From: Orthonyx spaldingii
Taxonomy: Eukaryota; Chordata; Aves; Passeriformes; Orthonychidae
Reading direction: 5' to 3'
DNA: 64,000 bases
Assembly: GCA_013397795.1 (NCBI GenBank)
Contig: VZTJ01001769.1
Coordinates: 695,386 to 759,385 of the forward strand
Shown here: in pieces, positions 13,380 through 26,579 of the stretch
Layout: each line of letters begins with the position of its first letter
How positions within the stretch are numbered: position 1 is the stretch's first letter
Notes under the pieces: model-generated
The model's input: the letters and a program-made list of their open reading frames with translations, nothing else
What the model was told of the DNA's origin: nothing
The model's database searches: none
Made by a program: the position numbers and the translations under genes

Positions 13380-15557
13380 CACAGCACTAAGCTCCCATTC
13401 CAAAAATCAGCATTGTCCATGATGTGCTTTAAGCAGCCCAGCTGAAGGGGTAAATGGACACAGAGGCCAAGGACACATGGTGCTTCCCTTCCCAAAGGAT
13501 GTTTTGTCTGGCTTTCAACACTGCCATGCTGTCTGTATCCATTGAGCATTTGTCTCCCAGCAGCTGTTAAATGGGCTGGCACCTTTTGTCGGCAGAGACT
13601 TCAATATGAAAAAATCAAAACACACTCAAAAAGAAAAATAGAGGAAACTGCAAAGCACATTAAACTCCAGCTGGGACAGCAAAACATAAACTGGGGTGGG
13701 AGAGGAAGAAACAGAAGCTGTTACTTATGAAACAGCAAATGCTTCCAGAACCACATGTTTTACCTCTGCTGCTTAGGTTCAGGTAACAAACTTTATAAAT
13801 AAGAGTTATACAGGGAGTTGTGCATAGTTTGCTCTGCCTCTTCTTTGCTAGTATGTTTACACTTTCCCTCTCCTATTTTAGGAGTTGGTGTGTTCTTCCA
13901 AGCACAAACAGACAGGACTGGACTCATCACAGGCAGGTGAGGCAGAAACCTCTGGACCGAGGGTGCTGAGACCCAGTCCTCCAGCTGCTCTACATCTTTA
14001 CAACTCTTGGACATAGCTTCATGCAATGAGCCACCTCTCCTACCCTCCTACCTCATTCTCGGGTAGTTAGGAGAAAGGAGGAAGAGAAGCACTTCAAAGG
14101 TTGACTGAAGTCTGGCAAGGATAATCAAACCAGGGTTTTCTATAGATACAAGGGAGAGACAGACATCCTCTAAAGTAGGATTTGGAACAGGAGCCCAGCT
14201 TGACTGATTTAAATCAATTCTCCATGTTTCAAGCCTGATTCCTCTTCCTGCCATGTGGCCTGTGGGAGAAAACTGAATTGAGAATGAGACCCCAGCCAGA
14301 AGGGAAAGGTAGAGAGCCAGGAGGGAAAGCTACAGAGCCATCATCACTGGGAGCCTCCAGCTGCTCCTGGAGCTTTTTATACAGTTTTGACTGGGTTGTC
14401 AATTTGTGCTAGTGGGCTGCTTCCTTCAGCCTGCATCACGGTTTTCTTGGAGCATACATCTTTCCCAGCTTCTCTCTCTCACTTCACTTTCCCTCCTTTT
14501 CCATTTCAGCTTCACTTCTTGGGAAATCTCCCATCTTCAGCCCTCCACCAGCCTCAGTGCCAACACACTGGCGGGTGTGACTGCGCCGTTGTCTCCCACT
14601 GTGAGGTCTACGTCTCCCTTCTGCTGTGCGTGGCCAGGCCAACACCACGGCTCAGGCTGCTGTGCAGAGGGCAGGACCTGTCTGCTGGCTGGACTGGGAA
14701 GCACCTGGGACAGTAGAGTCCCTTCTTGGCTGCTTATGAGGCATGACTGCAGCAAATAGGATGTCCCGAGAGAGACATATGCAGAAACCCACGCAGTCTT
14801 CCACTTGGAAATATGATTGTGCCAGGCCTCAGAGTCTCACGAGGATGCCTAGAGAGTCTGGGGAAGGAGACATGAGCACTGAACTGGACACCTTTTCAAC
14901 TTCACTTTGTACGTGTTCGCTTTATGAAAGCCACACAAACACAAGCCCAATCAATTGGTTTTCTCATGAGATCAGATAAACAGGAGGTGATGCTGCTTTA
15001 GGTCAGCAGGAGTGAATAAGAGAGATAACAAAGGCGACAGGATAAGGAAGCCCACATCAATAAGATGAGAGCATATTTTTTTTTACTTTCAGAAGCTTTC
15101 TTATTTTAAATGCCTTGCTTTCATTTTCTCATGTGTGTTAATAATTATAAACCAAGAAACTAACACACCCAATCTCTATGCCAAGTTAGTTCCTTAGAGG
15201 TGCATTAAAAAATAAACAGCATTGAAGATATGGGGGATAGGGAGACACTGTGATCTGCTCTGCATTTGTGGGATCAAGCAAGATCAGCATAACTTCCTGA
15301 TAATAGCACTAGGATTTATACACTGCTTTCAATATACTAGTTTCAAGCCTATATTTAAAGCAGTACAAACACTGCATGTAGGCAAACCCTTGGGAGTGTG
15401 TTTTTGTTCTTCAAACAATTGTAATCAAAGGAACAATACTGACCCCACTGCAGTCAGTGGGAGTTTCACTAGACATTGTTTTCAGAAGTTCTTTCAGTTC
15501 CTGGAGAAATTTCTGTTAAGTCAAAAGACTTTCATAGTGCAAACAGCTTTTCGAGGT

Positions 15558-15597
15558 TAGGGGGAAAAAATAGGGAAAAAAAGGGGGAGGAAAGGAA
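15558..15597. repeat. Polypurine tract (G/A runs)
   Basis: Alternating runs of G and A with a single T interruption over about 40 bases. A similar G-run/A-run tract lies at 22177-22203. Such tracts can form triplex-type structures and are common in vertebrate intergenic DNA; no function is implied. Confidence 0.6.
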
Positions 15598-16674
15598 ATA
15601 ACACTGACTGATCAAAGGAAAATCTATGTCTTCATCGCCTACGTGCACATTAACACCTCATTAACACTACTTGTACCTACAGAAGAAGCCAAGCATGGGA
15701 ACTGTACTGGCACAAAGTAAACAAGTCCTGGGCAGAAATACTGCTTTTTCCTTCTTATAGTATCAGAAATAGTGGGTCCTTGACTGCAGTAGCTTCATTT
15801 TTACCATTTATGAGAACAGAAATGAAAGATTCCAACATTCAGTGTTAAAGAGTTCCTATATGAGGACTCATAACAATCGTGATAAAAACAACAGCAGCAA
15901 ATTGAAGAGAACAAGATACGTTTTTTTAAACATAGTATTGATTTAGAGTATGGTAAAAATATCAGAATAATCATTTGCACAAAAAAGCATCAAAAGGGTC
16001 ATAAAACCTTACAAATGTTTCATAGCCCTGAAAGCAAGACATCATTAGAAATTGTCACATCTCAACATTCTCTATTGATAATTCTCAGCTGTCCTGGGAT
16101 TTCCATTTTCACAATATAGTGCCATGCCTCTGCCAAGAAGCAGAGCTGCTGTTTCCTCTTCCTACCTTCACCTGCTCCCAGCCACTTTCCTTGTCATACC
16201 TCCAGCTCAGCCATCTTTGCAAACCTCTTCAAAACACAAAACTGGCAGAAAACAAGTGCGTTAAAAGCACATAGTGGAAGACCAAGATGATTTGCTACCT
16301 CAGTGGCCTGGGGGCCTGAAGCCTGGGCAGGCAGAGTTACCAACTTCTTAATTTGCATCTCACTTGCTGCTCCCAAAGCTCCTCCACTGACCAGTGTAGT
16401 CAGGATGAGGATGTGCTTGTGCATATGTGTACAAGTTGCTGAGGAATCCTTCATTCAGGCAACCATCATTATCTTCCTTTCTGTATGTTTTATTTTGCCA
16501 GGACTTAAATTGGGATAGGATCTGCTGAGGCTGTGCAGGATCTGTGGTTTTACTAGGATATCCTCTACCTCATCATTAGCAGGCAAAAGGAGAAAGAAAG
16601 CCTTCTTTGGACTCATGCTGAATCTGCACCCATTTCACTTCTCTGAAACCAATTTTGTTAAACCAGATCAGATG

Positions 16675-16960
16675 TTCTTATACTGACTTAGCTAAAATCA
16701 ATTCCTAATTGATTAAAGCTAACTTGAAATAAAATTGCCTAGGCTATAATAAAGGGTGACGGTAGCAATTTAACTGACTGGATTTAAAATAACCCCATCA
16801 ATTAAGCAGCTACAACTGTCGAGCTTTTCATGACAGAGTTTGCTTCCTCCTCTGTGCTCAGGAAGCATTAAGTGCAATGGGGACCTAATCCCAATTAGTG
16901 CAGCAGAGCACTGCTGTGGGAAGACAGTAACCAATCCAGAGTGAAGCTCATCATGCAAAG
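16675..16960. promoter_or_regulatory. Candidate enhancer-like block, homeodomain words
   Basis: Complex, AT-rich sequence with AATCAATT (16696-16703) and AATTGATT (16707-16714) as an exact inverted repeat around CCT, a CAATTAAG word near 16800, and TAATCC (16886-16891) directly followed by CAATTAG (16892-16898). These fit homeodomain binding cores (TAATCC is OTX/PITX-like; ATTA is generic). Neither long open frame nor repeat signature explains it. Enhancer identity is inference from texture; conservation could not be tested. Confidence 0.3.
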
Positions 16961-19900
16961 CACTGGGCTGGAGAGCTGGGTTCTGCTTTCAGCTTTCCAG
17001 TTAGCTCCTTGCAATGCCTCAGGCAGAATATCCTCCCTCCTTGCAGGTTATGAGCAGAGGAGGCAAATTCCTGGAGACACGAGCTGTCTCATACCTTGCA
17101 TTTGCAGGGCACTTTGCACCAAAGAGCTGCAGTCTTGTCCAGGTCTTTGGAATGCTGGCATTAACCAAATATCTGTCTCTGTAAACTGATGAACACCAGC
17201 CTTGCACTTTCTCAACAGCTCAGTCAAATTTTTTTAAACTTACATATGTCCATAAGTGAGAGACAAAATTAAGCCAAAATTTAATTTTCTCCCTGTTAAC
17301 GGCTTGTGCCCTGCTCTAAAATCACATCCATATGGAAAACATTACAAACATTAAAAACTGCCTCAACCACAAACCTGCTGATGAAATTTGGGTCCTGTGA
17401 TTTGGTGTGCTAACAACACATTTGGATACTCTCATAGAAGAGTCTGCAGTACAGCAGAGGTTTAGCACCAGCTTATAAACGAGAGTTTGGGGAGGCATAT
17501 AACACTTGGTTGCTTTCTGTTTTTCCTATGTCCATTGGAGCCACTCCCACCAAGCTGGAAGCAGCACCAGGTTTGGAGCACCCCAAGTTTTCAGCAGACA
17601 GCCATATTATGCTCCTAAGTTATGCAAAACCTCTGTAAACAGGTGTTTGAAGCACTGAGCACCAAACAGCTTCTGTCTGCGATACCAGCAGCTTCTGCCT
17701 GGTACACCAGTCAGTACTGGGAACAAGGGTGGCTGAACGCTGTTGCCTTCAGGGAGGTGCATCCATACAGGCCAGCAAAAGTTAAACAAGTCATCTCCTT
17801 CGGTCCTCTGTGCTGCATATCTTTTCTCTGCCAGCCCACAGGGAACTGAAAAATACCCAAACTGCTTAACTGCTTATTCAGAACAGACATGAGCCAAAGC
17901 TGGAATGGGTCATGCAAACTATCCTTAAGACTGGATATGCTGGTAAAAAAGGATTCAAATTCAGGCCACCCTGTCTTTGTTTCTGCAGAACAGTCAGACA
18001 GTGATTTTCTCCAAAACAACCAGAATGTTTCTATGTCTACTTCATTTCCACATTTTGATTCCCTGGTTTGCCATCCATCCCACACAACATCCTTTCCCTC
18101 CTCCCGCCAATCACTGCTTCACACTTCCTAAATTTATTTACCTTGCATTAGCCATATAAAGAAGGTTTTCTTCTTATTATGGTTCTACTCAAACTGCATT
18201 GACCTTGGTATAGAACAATGAGAAGGAATTAATAAACATTTTAAAATATCCTACTTACATTTATGTCTAAAAACTAGTTCACGGACAATGAGATAAATGT
18301 TCCAAAAAATTGAAATGGATTCCTTTATTTTGCTTTGGTCTGGTTTTTTTTCCCATTAGTAATTAGTTTAGCTGCTCAAGAAATTATTTTAAAACTTTTA
18401 AAATTTGAATTCTCTTTAAGGAAGTAAACACTGGTGGAATTTCAGTCAAAGATATATAATTCACTTATTATTTCCAAGTATAACATTTAAGTAAGATATG
18501 TACATTTGTGTGGTTATTTATCAACATACATATATGGTGCTTATATCTGTGCACACACTTGTACATGTGAATTTACACTCTTTGCCCACAGAATTATCTA
18601 TGTATTTGAAACAGATTTAAGCTGCACAATTCAGTGTAGATCCAAGTCCGAATGTTCTCAAGTTTCAGAGGTATTTGGACCTAAGCCTGGTTTTCAACAC
18701 ATTAAAAAATGGGTCCTATTCAGATTTAAGAATCCATTTAAGGCTCAAACGTTTCTCACCAGTAACCTTTCCCAGAGTGGCAATGAAATTTGAGCTTTGC
18801 AGATAGACAAGATCACATGAAAAATACAGGAACATTATGTCTCTACCAAGATGACATAGCAAGATGGCATTCGAATAAGCAATTAGGATTTCTGCTAGTG
18901 TAAATCAGCATATCTATATGGAAATCAATATACCAGGCAAAGGAACACAACCATTTCAAAATCACATTTTTATCCTTTGTTATGAAAGGGAACAATACTA
19001 AGTCAATAAAGCAAAATGACAACTCTTTTAATTTGATTTCTTTAAACATTTGACAGGAATTTCACTTTTTCCTCTGTGTAATCAATGAACTGCCGTTGTG
19101 TAGATTTTTCACACAGTAACAAAGGACTGTGTACATGGATATGAATAAATTATGAGAAAAGCTCATGAAAAAGTCAGGAATAGGAAGAAAGAAGCCTAGA
19201 AACAAGTGTTACATTAGAGACATCTTTTATTTTTGCAATTAACCACATTTGAAGTTAAAGTTGCCCCTTTCTTATCAGCCTTAATATAGATTTTCCTAGT
19301 TGCAGTTCCAACACTTTAACACAATAAACTATTATGCTCACATGCTAAAACACAGTTGTATTAAATGGCCTGCTGAAGACAATTAAATCCTTATGAAGGC
19401 ATGCAGAGCAAGATTCTGAAGAAAATTATTGAAAGGTAATCCTAATAAATAATTGCAATCAACACAAAACGTGTAATCACACAAAGTGTGTGGCTAAAGG
19501 CAGCATGTGCATCTAAACCTTTGAAGGGGGAGTGTTGTCTCATTTTCAGAGAAAGAGTGTGACTGCAGTCACCATGAGCAATACCTACTCTGTGTCTGGT
19601 TTGGGAAGCCATGGTGTCCCCTCTCACTGTTACCTGCAGGACACATATCCACCTACAAACCTTCCCAGGTTGTCTGGAGCTGCCTTCTGCTCCTTCTTGG
19701 CTGTAGAGGGTCATCATCAAGGGATGAGCCAAAAGTACTGGCTGCACCACTGCCTCCAGAGGGATGCAATAGATGAACGGCACAGTGGCCCTGCCCTCAC
19801 ACACACCACCCTGACTTTGGTCAATCCAAATGTAAGCCCAAATTTTGAGTGTGTGAAGGAGTCAGCCTGACCAATGATATGTTACTAGCACTGAAGAAAG

Positions 19901-20190
19901 AAGACAACACCTGTGCAGCCAATAGTCAGGGTTGCTCTGCTGCCATGGGTAGGCATTTATAGCAGAGACTTTGCCCAGTTTAAGGCTGCTGTTCTCTACC
20001 AACTCCAGCCAAGGCCTGGCAGACCTGAGCAGCAAGGAGGCTGAATTGTTCCTCACACGTCATCACTTTGGGGCAATAGGAGCCACAGTATCAACACTTG
20101 GCTCTACAGTACTTGGTGTGACAGCCAGTCCTCTGCCTTTATCAGTTTGATTTGCAGTTTACCACAAGGAACTGCAATAGTTTGCACTTG

Positions 20191-20211
20191 AATAATAAAT
20201 ACATAAATAAA
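20191..20211. repeat. AT-rich simple repeat (AATA/CATA units)
   Basis: Exact 21-base match to 1835-1855 with unrelated flanks. Probably independent low-complexity sequence. Confidence 0.6.
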
Positions 20212-21084
20212 CTGGCATGAATAACACTCCTGGGAAATCAGCAATGAATTTCCAGGTCTATTTCTTACTAGGATAAAAAAAAGAGAGATAGAGAAAGGGA
20301 GAAGATGAATTACTGGGAGAGAATTATGCTCCAAACATTTCCTGGTCACGGAGTATTGACAGAAAAAGAAGTGCTGAACTGTGGGCTATTTGGAGATGCA
20401 TTTGTCAGTCAGTACACAACTTCCCCAAAATCTGTACTTTGTATTTGCTAATAGTATTAGAGGTGAGAAAGACTTTTAGGAAACTGAGAAATGAAAATTA
20501 TATCTGAAATTAGTATTTCTGACTATTTTTCCTTCCTCCAGGTTATTTCTACAAATCAGATATTGTGAATTCTTATCTTGTTCCCAAATCAAATAACTCC
20601 AGTGAGTGGTAAAGGCAGAGTTTGAAAGAGGAATCGCCAATGGTCTGTGCCTCAGAGCTGCAGTTTATTCTCTTTCTCCTCAACTTTAAGGCTGCATCAT
20701 TAACTTGGACTTAGATTCCAGCCTCAGCTCCTGTTATACAGAGAAAAAAAAGGGATGAAAGAAAACCTCATCATGATCCAGACCTTGAAAAATTAGACCC
20801 ACAGAACAAAAGAATACAATCGGAACTCGCAAAGACATTTTTTATTGGCCTTGTAATTTCCTCACTAAACACGCTTTTAGCAGCCTACCCCTCTCAGAAT
20901 CTTAATTATCTGGCGGTCCCTCATAATGGCCCCATTCATGGTTTTGCAGAGCAAAAGCACTGTGATATCACAAACACAGGAACTCAGAAGATACAGCATG
21001 TTCCTGAGGAAGGGCTGCACACCCACAGATAGCTGGCAGAGGGAATTGCTACTTGGAGAACATAATATAATACAAATATGTAGA

Positions 21085-21125
21085 TTTTTTCCCTTCCTTT
21101 TTTTTTTTTTTCCTTTTTTTTTCCT
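21085..21125. repeat. Polypyrimidine (T-rich) tract
   Basis: About 41 consecutive pyrimidines dominated by two long T runs. About 75 bases downstream is an A-rich tract (21201-21225) preceded by CCAA repeats, so the two could pair as a fold-back. It may also be the remains of one or two retroposon tails; no target-site duplication was identified. Confidence 0.7.
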
Positions 21126-21176
21126 GAAGCAAGGAAGAAGAGATGCTGTGCCCAAGTTGTGTATAAAGGCAAAATT

Positions 21177-21225
21177 AAAACCAACCAACCAAACAAGCAA
21201 ACAAAAAAAAAAATCAAAAAAACAA
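21177..21225. repeat. CCAA/CAAA simple repeat and A tract
   Basis: Successive CCAA, CAAA and poly-A words. Simple low-complexity DNA; nothing gene-like is attached to it. Confidence 0.65.
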
Positions 21226-22176
21226 ATCCCTCTGATATACACTTCTGAAAAATAGTAGAACATTACAGGCTCTCCATCTCTCTCCTCCACCATTTCTGAC
21301 TGTTCATTGACTACAATAAATTAATATGACATGATATATTGTAAGGGCTGGAGACATTTTATGAGCTTCTGAAATCTTTTCCAACAGGAAATGTGAAGCA
21401 TCACTTACAGTTCAGGATTTTTTTGGTTTGATTTGTTTGGAAATGAACCACGTGTTGAAAATATTTCATTTAAATCAAAATAAGAATAAACAAGTTGGTC
21501 AGCATCCTTGAGAACTGGACATTTTTAGTAATTCAAGTCCATGCTTCTACAGACCCTTTCTACGATAAAAGAAAGAAAGAAAATACTACTCCATCAAGAG
21601 CTCTGAGAGTGTGTTACTTCTCAAGTTCCCACTGATTTATGCTTTCCAGGTACTTTTAGTAATAGTTTTGCTTCTTAAATTTGCAGTCTCACTTTGTCAA
21701 AAACAAAAATTCAAAAAGAAAATAAGAGAAAAGAACAGAACACCCACCCCACAAAAAAAAAAACAACTTTGAAAAAAACCATATTGTATGCAAGGTACAG
21801 TCCAGAAAACAATATTAAATCACATTAAACTCTTGCCAAAAAGCCATAACTTCTGTAATAATTAATATCAGAATTTGAACAAAATATTCACTGTTCAGGG
21901 GAAAAACCAACTTTATATGTCCATACTTGTCTTGGAATCAGTTTAATTAATACATTCCAGTAGAAATGGTCCCATTTACTTCAGGATTTGCTGTCTCAGG
22001 TCTACTCATCAAAGATTGACCAAGGTCCTAGGGATAACTTTCTGAATATCTACCAATTTTTATTTCAGCAAATGTGCTTCCTCCAGAACTGGTGGTCTAG
22101 CCAAACACCGTGAACCATATTCCTAGCTGGAATGGCAAAATAAAAGTGATCCCAGAACAATTATATGAATTATAAG

Positions 22177-22203
22177 TGGGGGAAAAAAAAGAGGGGGAAA
22201 AAA
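22177..22203. repeat. Polypurine tract
   Basis: 27 consecutive purines made of G runs and A runs. Similar in composition to 15558-15597. Confidence 0.7.
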
Positions 22204-22674
22204 TTTATGAAGAACCCTTGCAAAGTAAATTTTAATTTCAGTCCAGTTCATCACACCTAAAGTTTTCATTTTAATATTAAACCTATTGTATCTAGTATGT
22301 GCAGATGTGATCCAGGTCAATTTATGTATCAGAAATATCCAGATTAAAAACAAAGCAAACAATGAAAAATAAAAAGGCCACCCATAAACAAGGATGCATA
22401 GAGGCATTTGGACCTGTGAGTGTGAGGATTTATAGATAACACCTCCCTGAAGACTTCTCTTCAAGCAGTAAGACAAGGAAAAAACATTACAAATTTGGGT
22501 TTCCGGCCAAGACTCCTTCCCAGAGTCCTGTTTTTAACATCCAGGGAGGCCACCTCAGAGAGAACCATAAGCCAGAGGCTACTCACATGTATCCAGCCTG
22601 TGCATGAGCTGCTTTAGGGACCAGCTTCAGGCTGGTTGTGCTTCAGGAACCTCATCACATAAAAGTGTGCCAAT

Positions 22675-22690
22675 CCACCACCACCACCAC
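22675..22690. repeat. CCA microsatellite, about 5 units
   Basis: Short CCA trinucleotide run; the short frame across it reads as a histidine run (+) or glycine run (-), with no other coding support. Confidence 0.8.
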
Positions 22691-25600
22691 ATTGGCACCT
22701 TGCAAGAAAGACAAAGGAACATAAGAGAAAGAAACAGATCTTTTCAGTCATCTGGAAAATGTGTCCTCCAGAAGAGGGTGAAGGGCAGAGTGTGTGCATG
22801 CCAGGCTACCCAACTGCACCTACCTTAGACTGGTACAGTAGTATGTCTCCACATTTCATGAATAATAGATGCCTATGTTAAAGGAAGGGATCACTAGAGA
22901 GAATAGATAGAAGAAAAACTTAAACAGTGAGAAATTTGCCTAATACCTGCATTTACCAACTGAAGCCCAGAGTTTTGCATCTCTAGACAGAAAGAACAAA
23001 TTGACCTCTTCACAGAAGTGGTGCACTAAAGATGTTTAATAAATTGCTTCAGAAGCAGAATCAGTTCTGAACTTAATACAGGTATCTCAGGGAGGAAAAA
23101 GGCACATAAAAGCACTGTGCAAACTGCTGACAGCACTAGCTATGTGAGAGACAATCAAGGTACTTAACGTTTTAAAACACATGCCCTGCATAATAACCAA
23201 CACTTCCAGAAGCCTCTGTCACTCTTCCAAGCACTGAATTAAGAGAAGCATCACTGTACCAGGATCATAAAAGGTATCCTTTAAGCCTCTTGCATAAATG
23301 TATGTGTTCTGAGACTGAGAAATGTGAACTTAGTTTCTTCATGTATCCAGGGGCCATTTTCCCCCTGAGAAGTTGAGGGGAGAGGGAGAATGGGGCACCA
23401 CACTATTGATTTTCTGCAAACACATTTAACCTTTAGTAGCTGCATTTCCAGTGCTAATATCAACAGTGAACAAAGTAGCTGGAAGAGTGCAGAGAGCTTG
23501 CTTCAGAGGTGAGGCTTAGGAAATCAGAGATTCCTCTCTCAGCCAAGAGTGAATTGCTATAATGGCCATACCAGAGAGGGTATGGATGCAGGAGAGAAAG
23601 CAGGAGGAGAGAAGGGGAGGTGTCTCCACAAGTTCAGGCAATATTTTCTGCAAAAGTAGCAAGAACCAGTTTAGTAATTTCCCTGAGCCATCACATCTGA
23701 GTCAACTAATAATATTCCTATCTAGAATGTACATGAATTTTCTAGTGAACATTTCCCTTAATGAGTGCTGTGCAGCATCAAAGAAATAGTACTTAGGCCA
23801 CAGGTGATGGGGACAACCACTGCCCAGCTTCTAGGCCTGGTGAAGTCTGATGGTAGCAGGGTGACAGGAGTTTTGCAAGAAGCAGTAGTTAAAAAGGCTG
23901 GTAATAGCTTCTGTAGCTCTTCATTTCTGGGTCACTATGCAGAAGCACAAAAAAGTCAGTTTCATCTCTCTTGCAGTGACGCAGTGCCTACATGAAGGGA
24001 GGCAGTGTCTTCAGCCCAGCTCCTCCCAAACCACTGCTTGCTCCCATCGTGAGCCCAGCTGACTCCCTCTGGGACAATCTCCCAAGGAACACATAACAGC
24101 AAATCAGCATATAACTTGAACTGCTTCCTGGCACCTAAAAGCCTGATTTATGTTAGGCAGGTGGTGTGTCATCATCACACTAAATTACAATTGTCTTGAA
24201 TTCTTGACCAGCTTACCCACACTCAGATCATTAATGTACCGCCACCAGGCATACCTCACATACCCCGCTGTCACAGCTGCTCTCTGTAAAAGCAAACCAA
24301 GCCAGCAGCAGCACAAAGTCTCCTCGTGTCCCACACAAACGCAGCCCTGCACACACACACTCCTCCTCAAAGCAGATCCATGTCCAGTCCTGAAGCAAAC
24401 ACAGCACTCCACTGTCATAGCCTGGAGATGGGCAAGGGCTGAGCCCCCTCCACAGAGCACCCATCCACAGCACTTGCTTCCCTCTCACTTGGCAGTGGGG
24501 CTGAGCCCTGGTATCCTAGTGTTACAACTGAGTTTTCTAAAATGTACTGGTTACTATTTTTTTGTTGCTATTACCTCCTCCAACACAGTTTGGGCTTGTA
24601 ACATTAAGACAGCTTGGGTTTACATACAGAGGGACTACAAATAGATTTCTTGCTAAATAAGTGGTGAAAACACACCATTCGATGGAGCAGTGTGGCTCAC
24701 AGGATTTATGGTCTCACGTTTGGGATGAACAGTGTAGTTCTCTTGTGCTGTTTCCATTATGAATAATGCGTCAATGCTAAACTCACACTAATAAAACTCG
24801 AATGTATCACTGCATTGTTTGGCACTCTGTGTAGGAGAAACCCATCCATTAGTGAGGCGGGCACTGAAAACTCTTTGTGACAGGAGCAGCACAGGGACAG
24901 CTTCACAGCAGCTATTCAGAGCCACTTTACAGCTTCCTGAGCAGAGCTCAGGCCGGGCTACATGCCAGGAGTGTGGAAAATGGCTGGTAGAGGCTCTGGC
25001 CACTGATTTGTAGGTCACGCGAATCCCCAGGGGAAAAGGGAACAGGTACTGGGAACACCTGTTAGAGGGTGTTTGCGGCATGTCACTGCCCATCTTTAAC
25101 ATTTGTTAAGGATTCCTTTGACAAAGCAGAATGACCAAGACTCTGCAAATTGGACAATGTGCAAATTGGACATCACTTCAGCTGCTACACAACTGTTAGT
25201 GGCTACTAGAGTCTGCATGGGCATCAGAAATGTTCCAAGGAAAGCAAAGGAGGCAGCCACAGCAGCAAGAGGGGCAATGCAGGCTGCTGAGGCAGTGTGC
25301 TCAGAGAGGTGCTCCCCGTTCTCAGACGAGGAGTGAAGGCTCTGCAGACTTTCCGTTGTCACTAGCCCAGTTGCAGGGGCAGAGTCAATGACCACAAAAG
25401 GTGTGACTGCATACCCAGGTCAGAGGCAAAACCAAAAGCAGTGACAGCATCTACCAGCAACACCATCTGCTTCATAGCCAACAGCCTCCAGTATTGCTTG
25501 ATAATGGCTGACATATGCTGCTTCCTGCATGTCCCATGACAAGGCTAGCCAGCCTCCTGTGTCCTGCTCCAAACCTCTTTCATTTGATGAATCCTTTAAC

Positions 25601-25695
25601 CCTGGAGAGGTACCCAAGGATGTACTGACACCATCCCTTATATTTTTCTTCTGTATGAAGCTCCTAACAAATGTCTCCCTAAGTTGAACTGCCTT

Positions 25696-25723
25696 CCTTT
25701 AAAGAAACTCCTTTAAAGAAACT
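25696..25723. repeat. Perfect 14-bp tandem duplication
   Basis: CCTTTAAAGAAACT occurs twice head-to-tail (25696-25709, 25710-25723), followed by a degenerate third copy (CCTATAAAGACT). Consistent with replication slippage. Confidence 0.9.
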
Positions 25724-26284
25724 TCCTATAAAGACTTTGCTACTGGATTTACCTTTCCTCCAAGCAGTGGTATTTAGCCATGCAAAACAGCTCTGTGAGT
25801 TCACCTGACTGCTGTGGCACAAAGAGAGCCCTGATGAGAAAGTTTAAATTGAACATCTTTCAGCAGATGACAAACCTCGGCCCGTCTGAAGCCTTTGAAA
25901 GGCCAAAATGCAATGCAAATTAAAGTTCAAGGAGCCTAGAAGAAAACTATTTTAGCTTTAGGCTTTCAACCAAGCAAAAAAGAGTTAAAATTTTATTTCA
26001 AACAGCAGTTCAATCATTCGCGTTCCCAGTATTAATGAACGCCTCCTGCATGTTTCCCCAGATAAGGCTGTGATTCACGTAGCAGGCATACCCCAGAACC
26101 TCAAAAGGTCAAAAAGATGGCAACAAAGCATTCTGTTAATATTACCTAGAATCCACTCTGTTCCTTTGGCTATTTTAGTATCAGTAAATAACTCTCTAAG
26201 TTTTCTGACCTAAGCAGTTCCATTTGAGAAGCTTCCCAGGCTAGATGTTTCTAAAATGTTACCAAATGATTAAACACAAATCCT

Positions 26285-26525
26285 CAAGTGAAGAGAGCAG
26301 GTTTTATTAAATATCCCAGAGCCGTGCTGTCTGCCCACACTTATGCCCATGTCTGGCTGCTGGCTGATAAACGCCTTGGCTTTAAGATATTACTTATTAG
26401 CATGCCTGTATATTTCCACCTCACACAGTCACCCAAGGGTGATTGCTATCTGTTAATTGAATTCCATGCCAGCAACTGTGTCTTTGTGTGCCTGCCATTA
26501 CAATTTCGAGGATTGTGACTTCATT
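26285..26525. promoter_or_regulatory. Candidate enhancer-like block
   Basis: Complex sequence of balanced composition inside AT-rich surroundings, with the words TTAATTGAATTCC, TGATAAACG and GCATGCCTG and several retained CpGs. The open frame on + (26288-26518, 76 codons) has no domain. The texture suggests a constrained non-coding element, but a short exon or neutral unique sequence is equally possible without alignment. Confidence 0.25.
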
Positions 26526-26559
26526 TCCTATTTACAAGTTGCAGTGATGAAAAAGTGTA

Positions 26560-26579
26560 TTTATTTATATATAAATAAA
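26560..26579. repeat. Perfect 20-bp AT palindrome
   Basis: TTTATTTATA and its exact reverse complement TATAAATAAA abut with no spacer. All A/T, so cruciform-prone but also easily generated by AT simple repeats. Confidence 0.85.

Larger units (their letters stand above)
10712..16674. other. Non-coding unique sequence, no gene seen
   Basis: Unique sequence with short chance open frames only. It includes a slightly GC-richer segment near 14550-14720 with overlapping frames on both strands (109 and 117 codons on +, 72 on -), none recognisable. A purine-rich strand bias occurs at 15558-15597 (runs of G and A with few interruptions). A perfect hairpin at 13351-13377 is listed separately. No promoter or splice-paired exon chain was seen. 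Confidence 0.65.
16961..26284. other. Non-coding unique sequence, no gene seen
   Basis: Over 9 kb of unique sequence with short chance frames. The longest is 164 codons (24150-24644, +), cysteine- and proline-containing with no domain I know. The stretch contains a T-tract/A-tract pair (21085-21225), a polypurine run (22177-22203), a short CCA run (22675-22690), and short tandem duplications at 25144-25172 and 25696-25723. I saw no promoter, splice-paired exon chain or RNA gene. Confidence 0.65.

Noticed and set aside
22670..22695. His-run/Gly-run reading frame
   Set aside because: Produced by a CCA microsatellite; no coding support.
24150..24644. 164-codon open frame on + with overlapping minus-strand frames
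   Set aside because: Chance-length, with overlapping frames on both strands, indicating simply a stop-poor stretch; no domain recognised.
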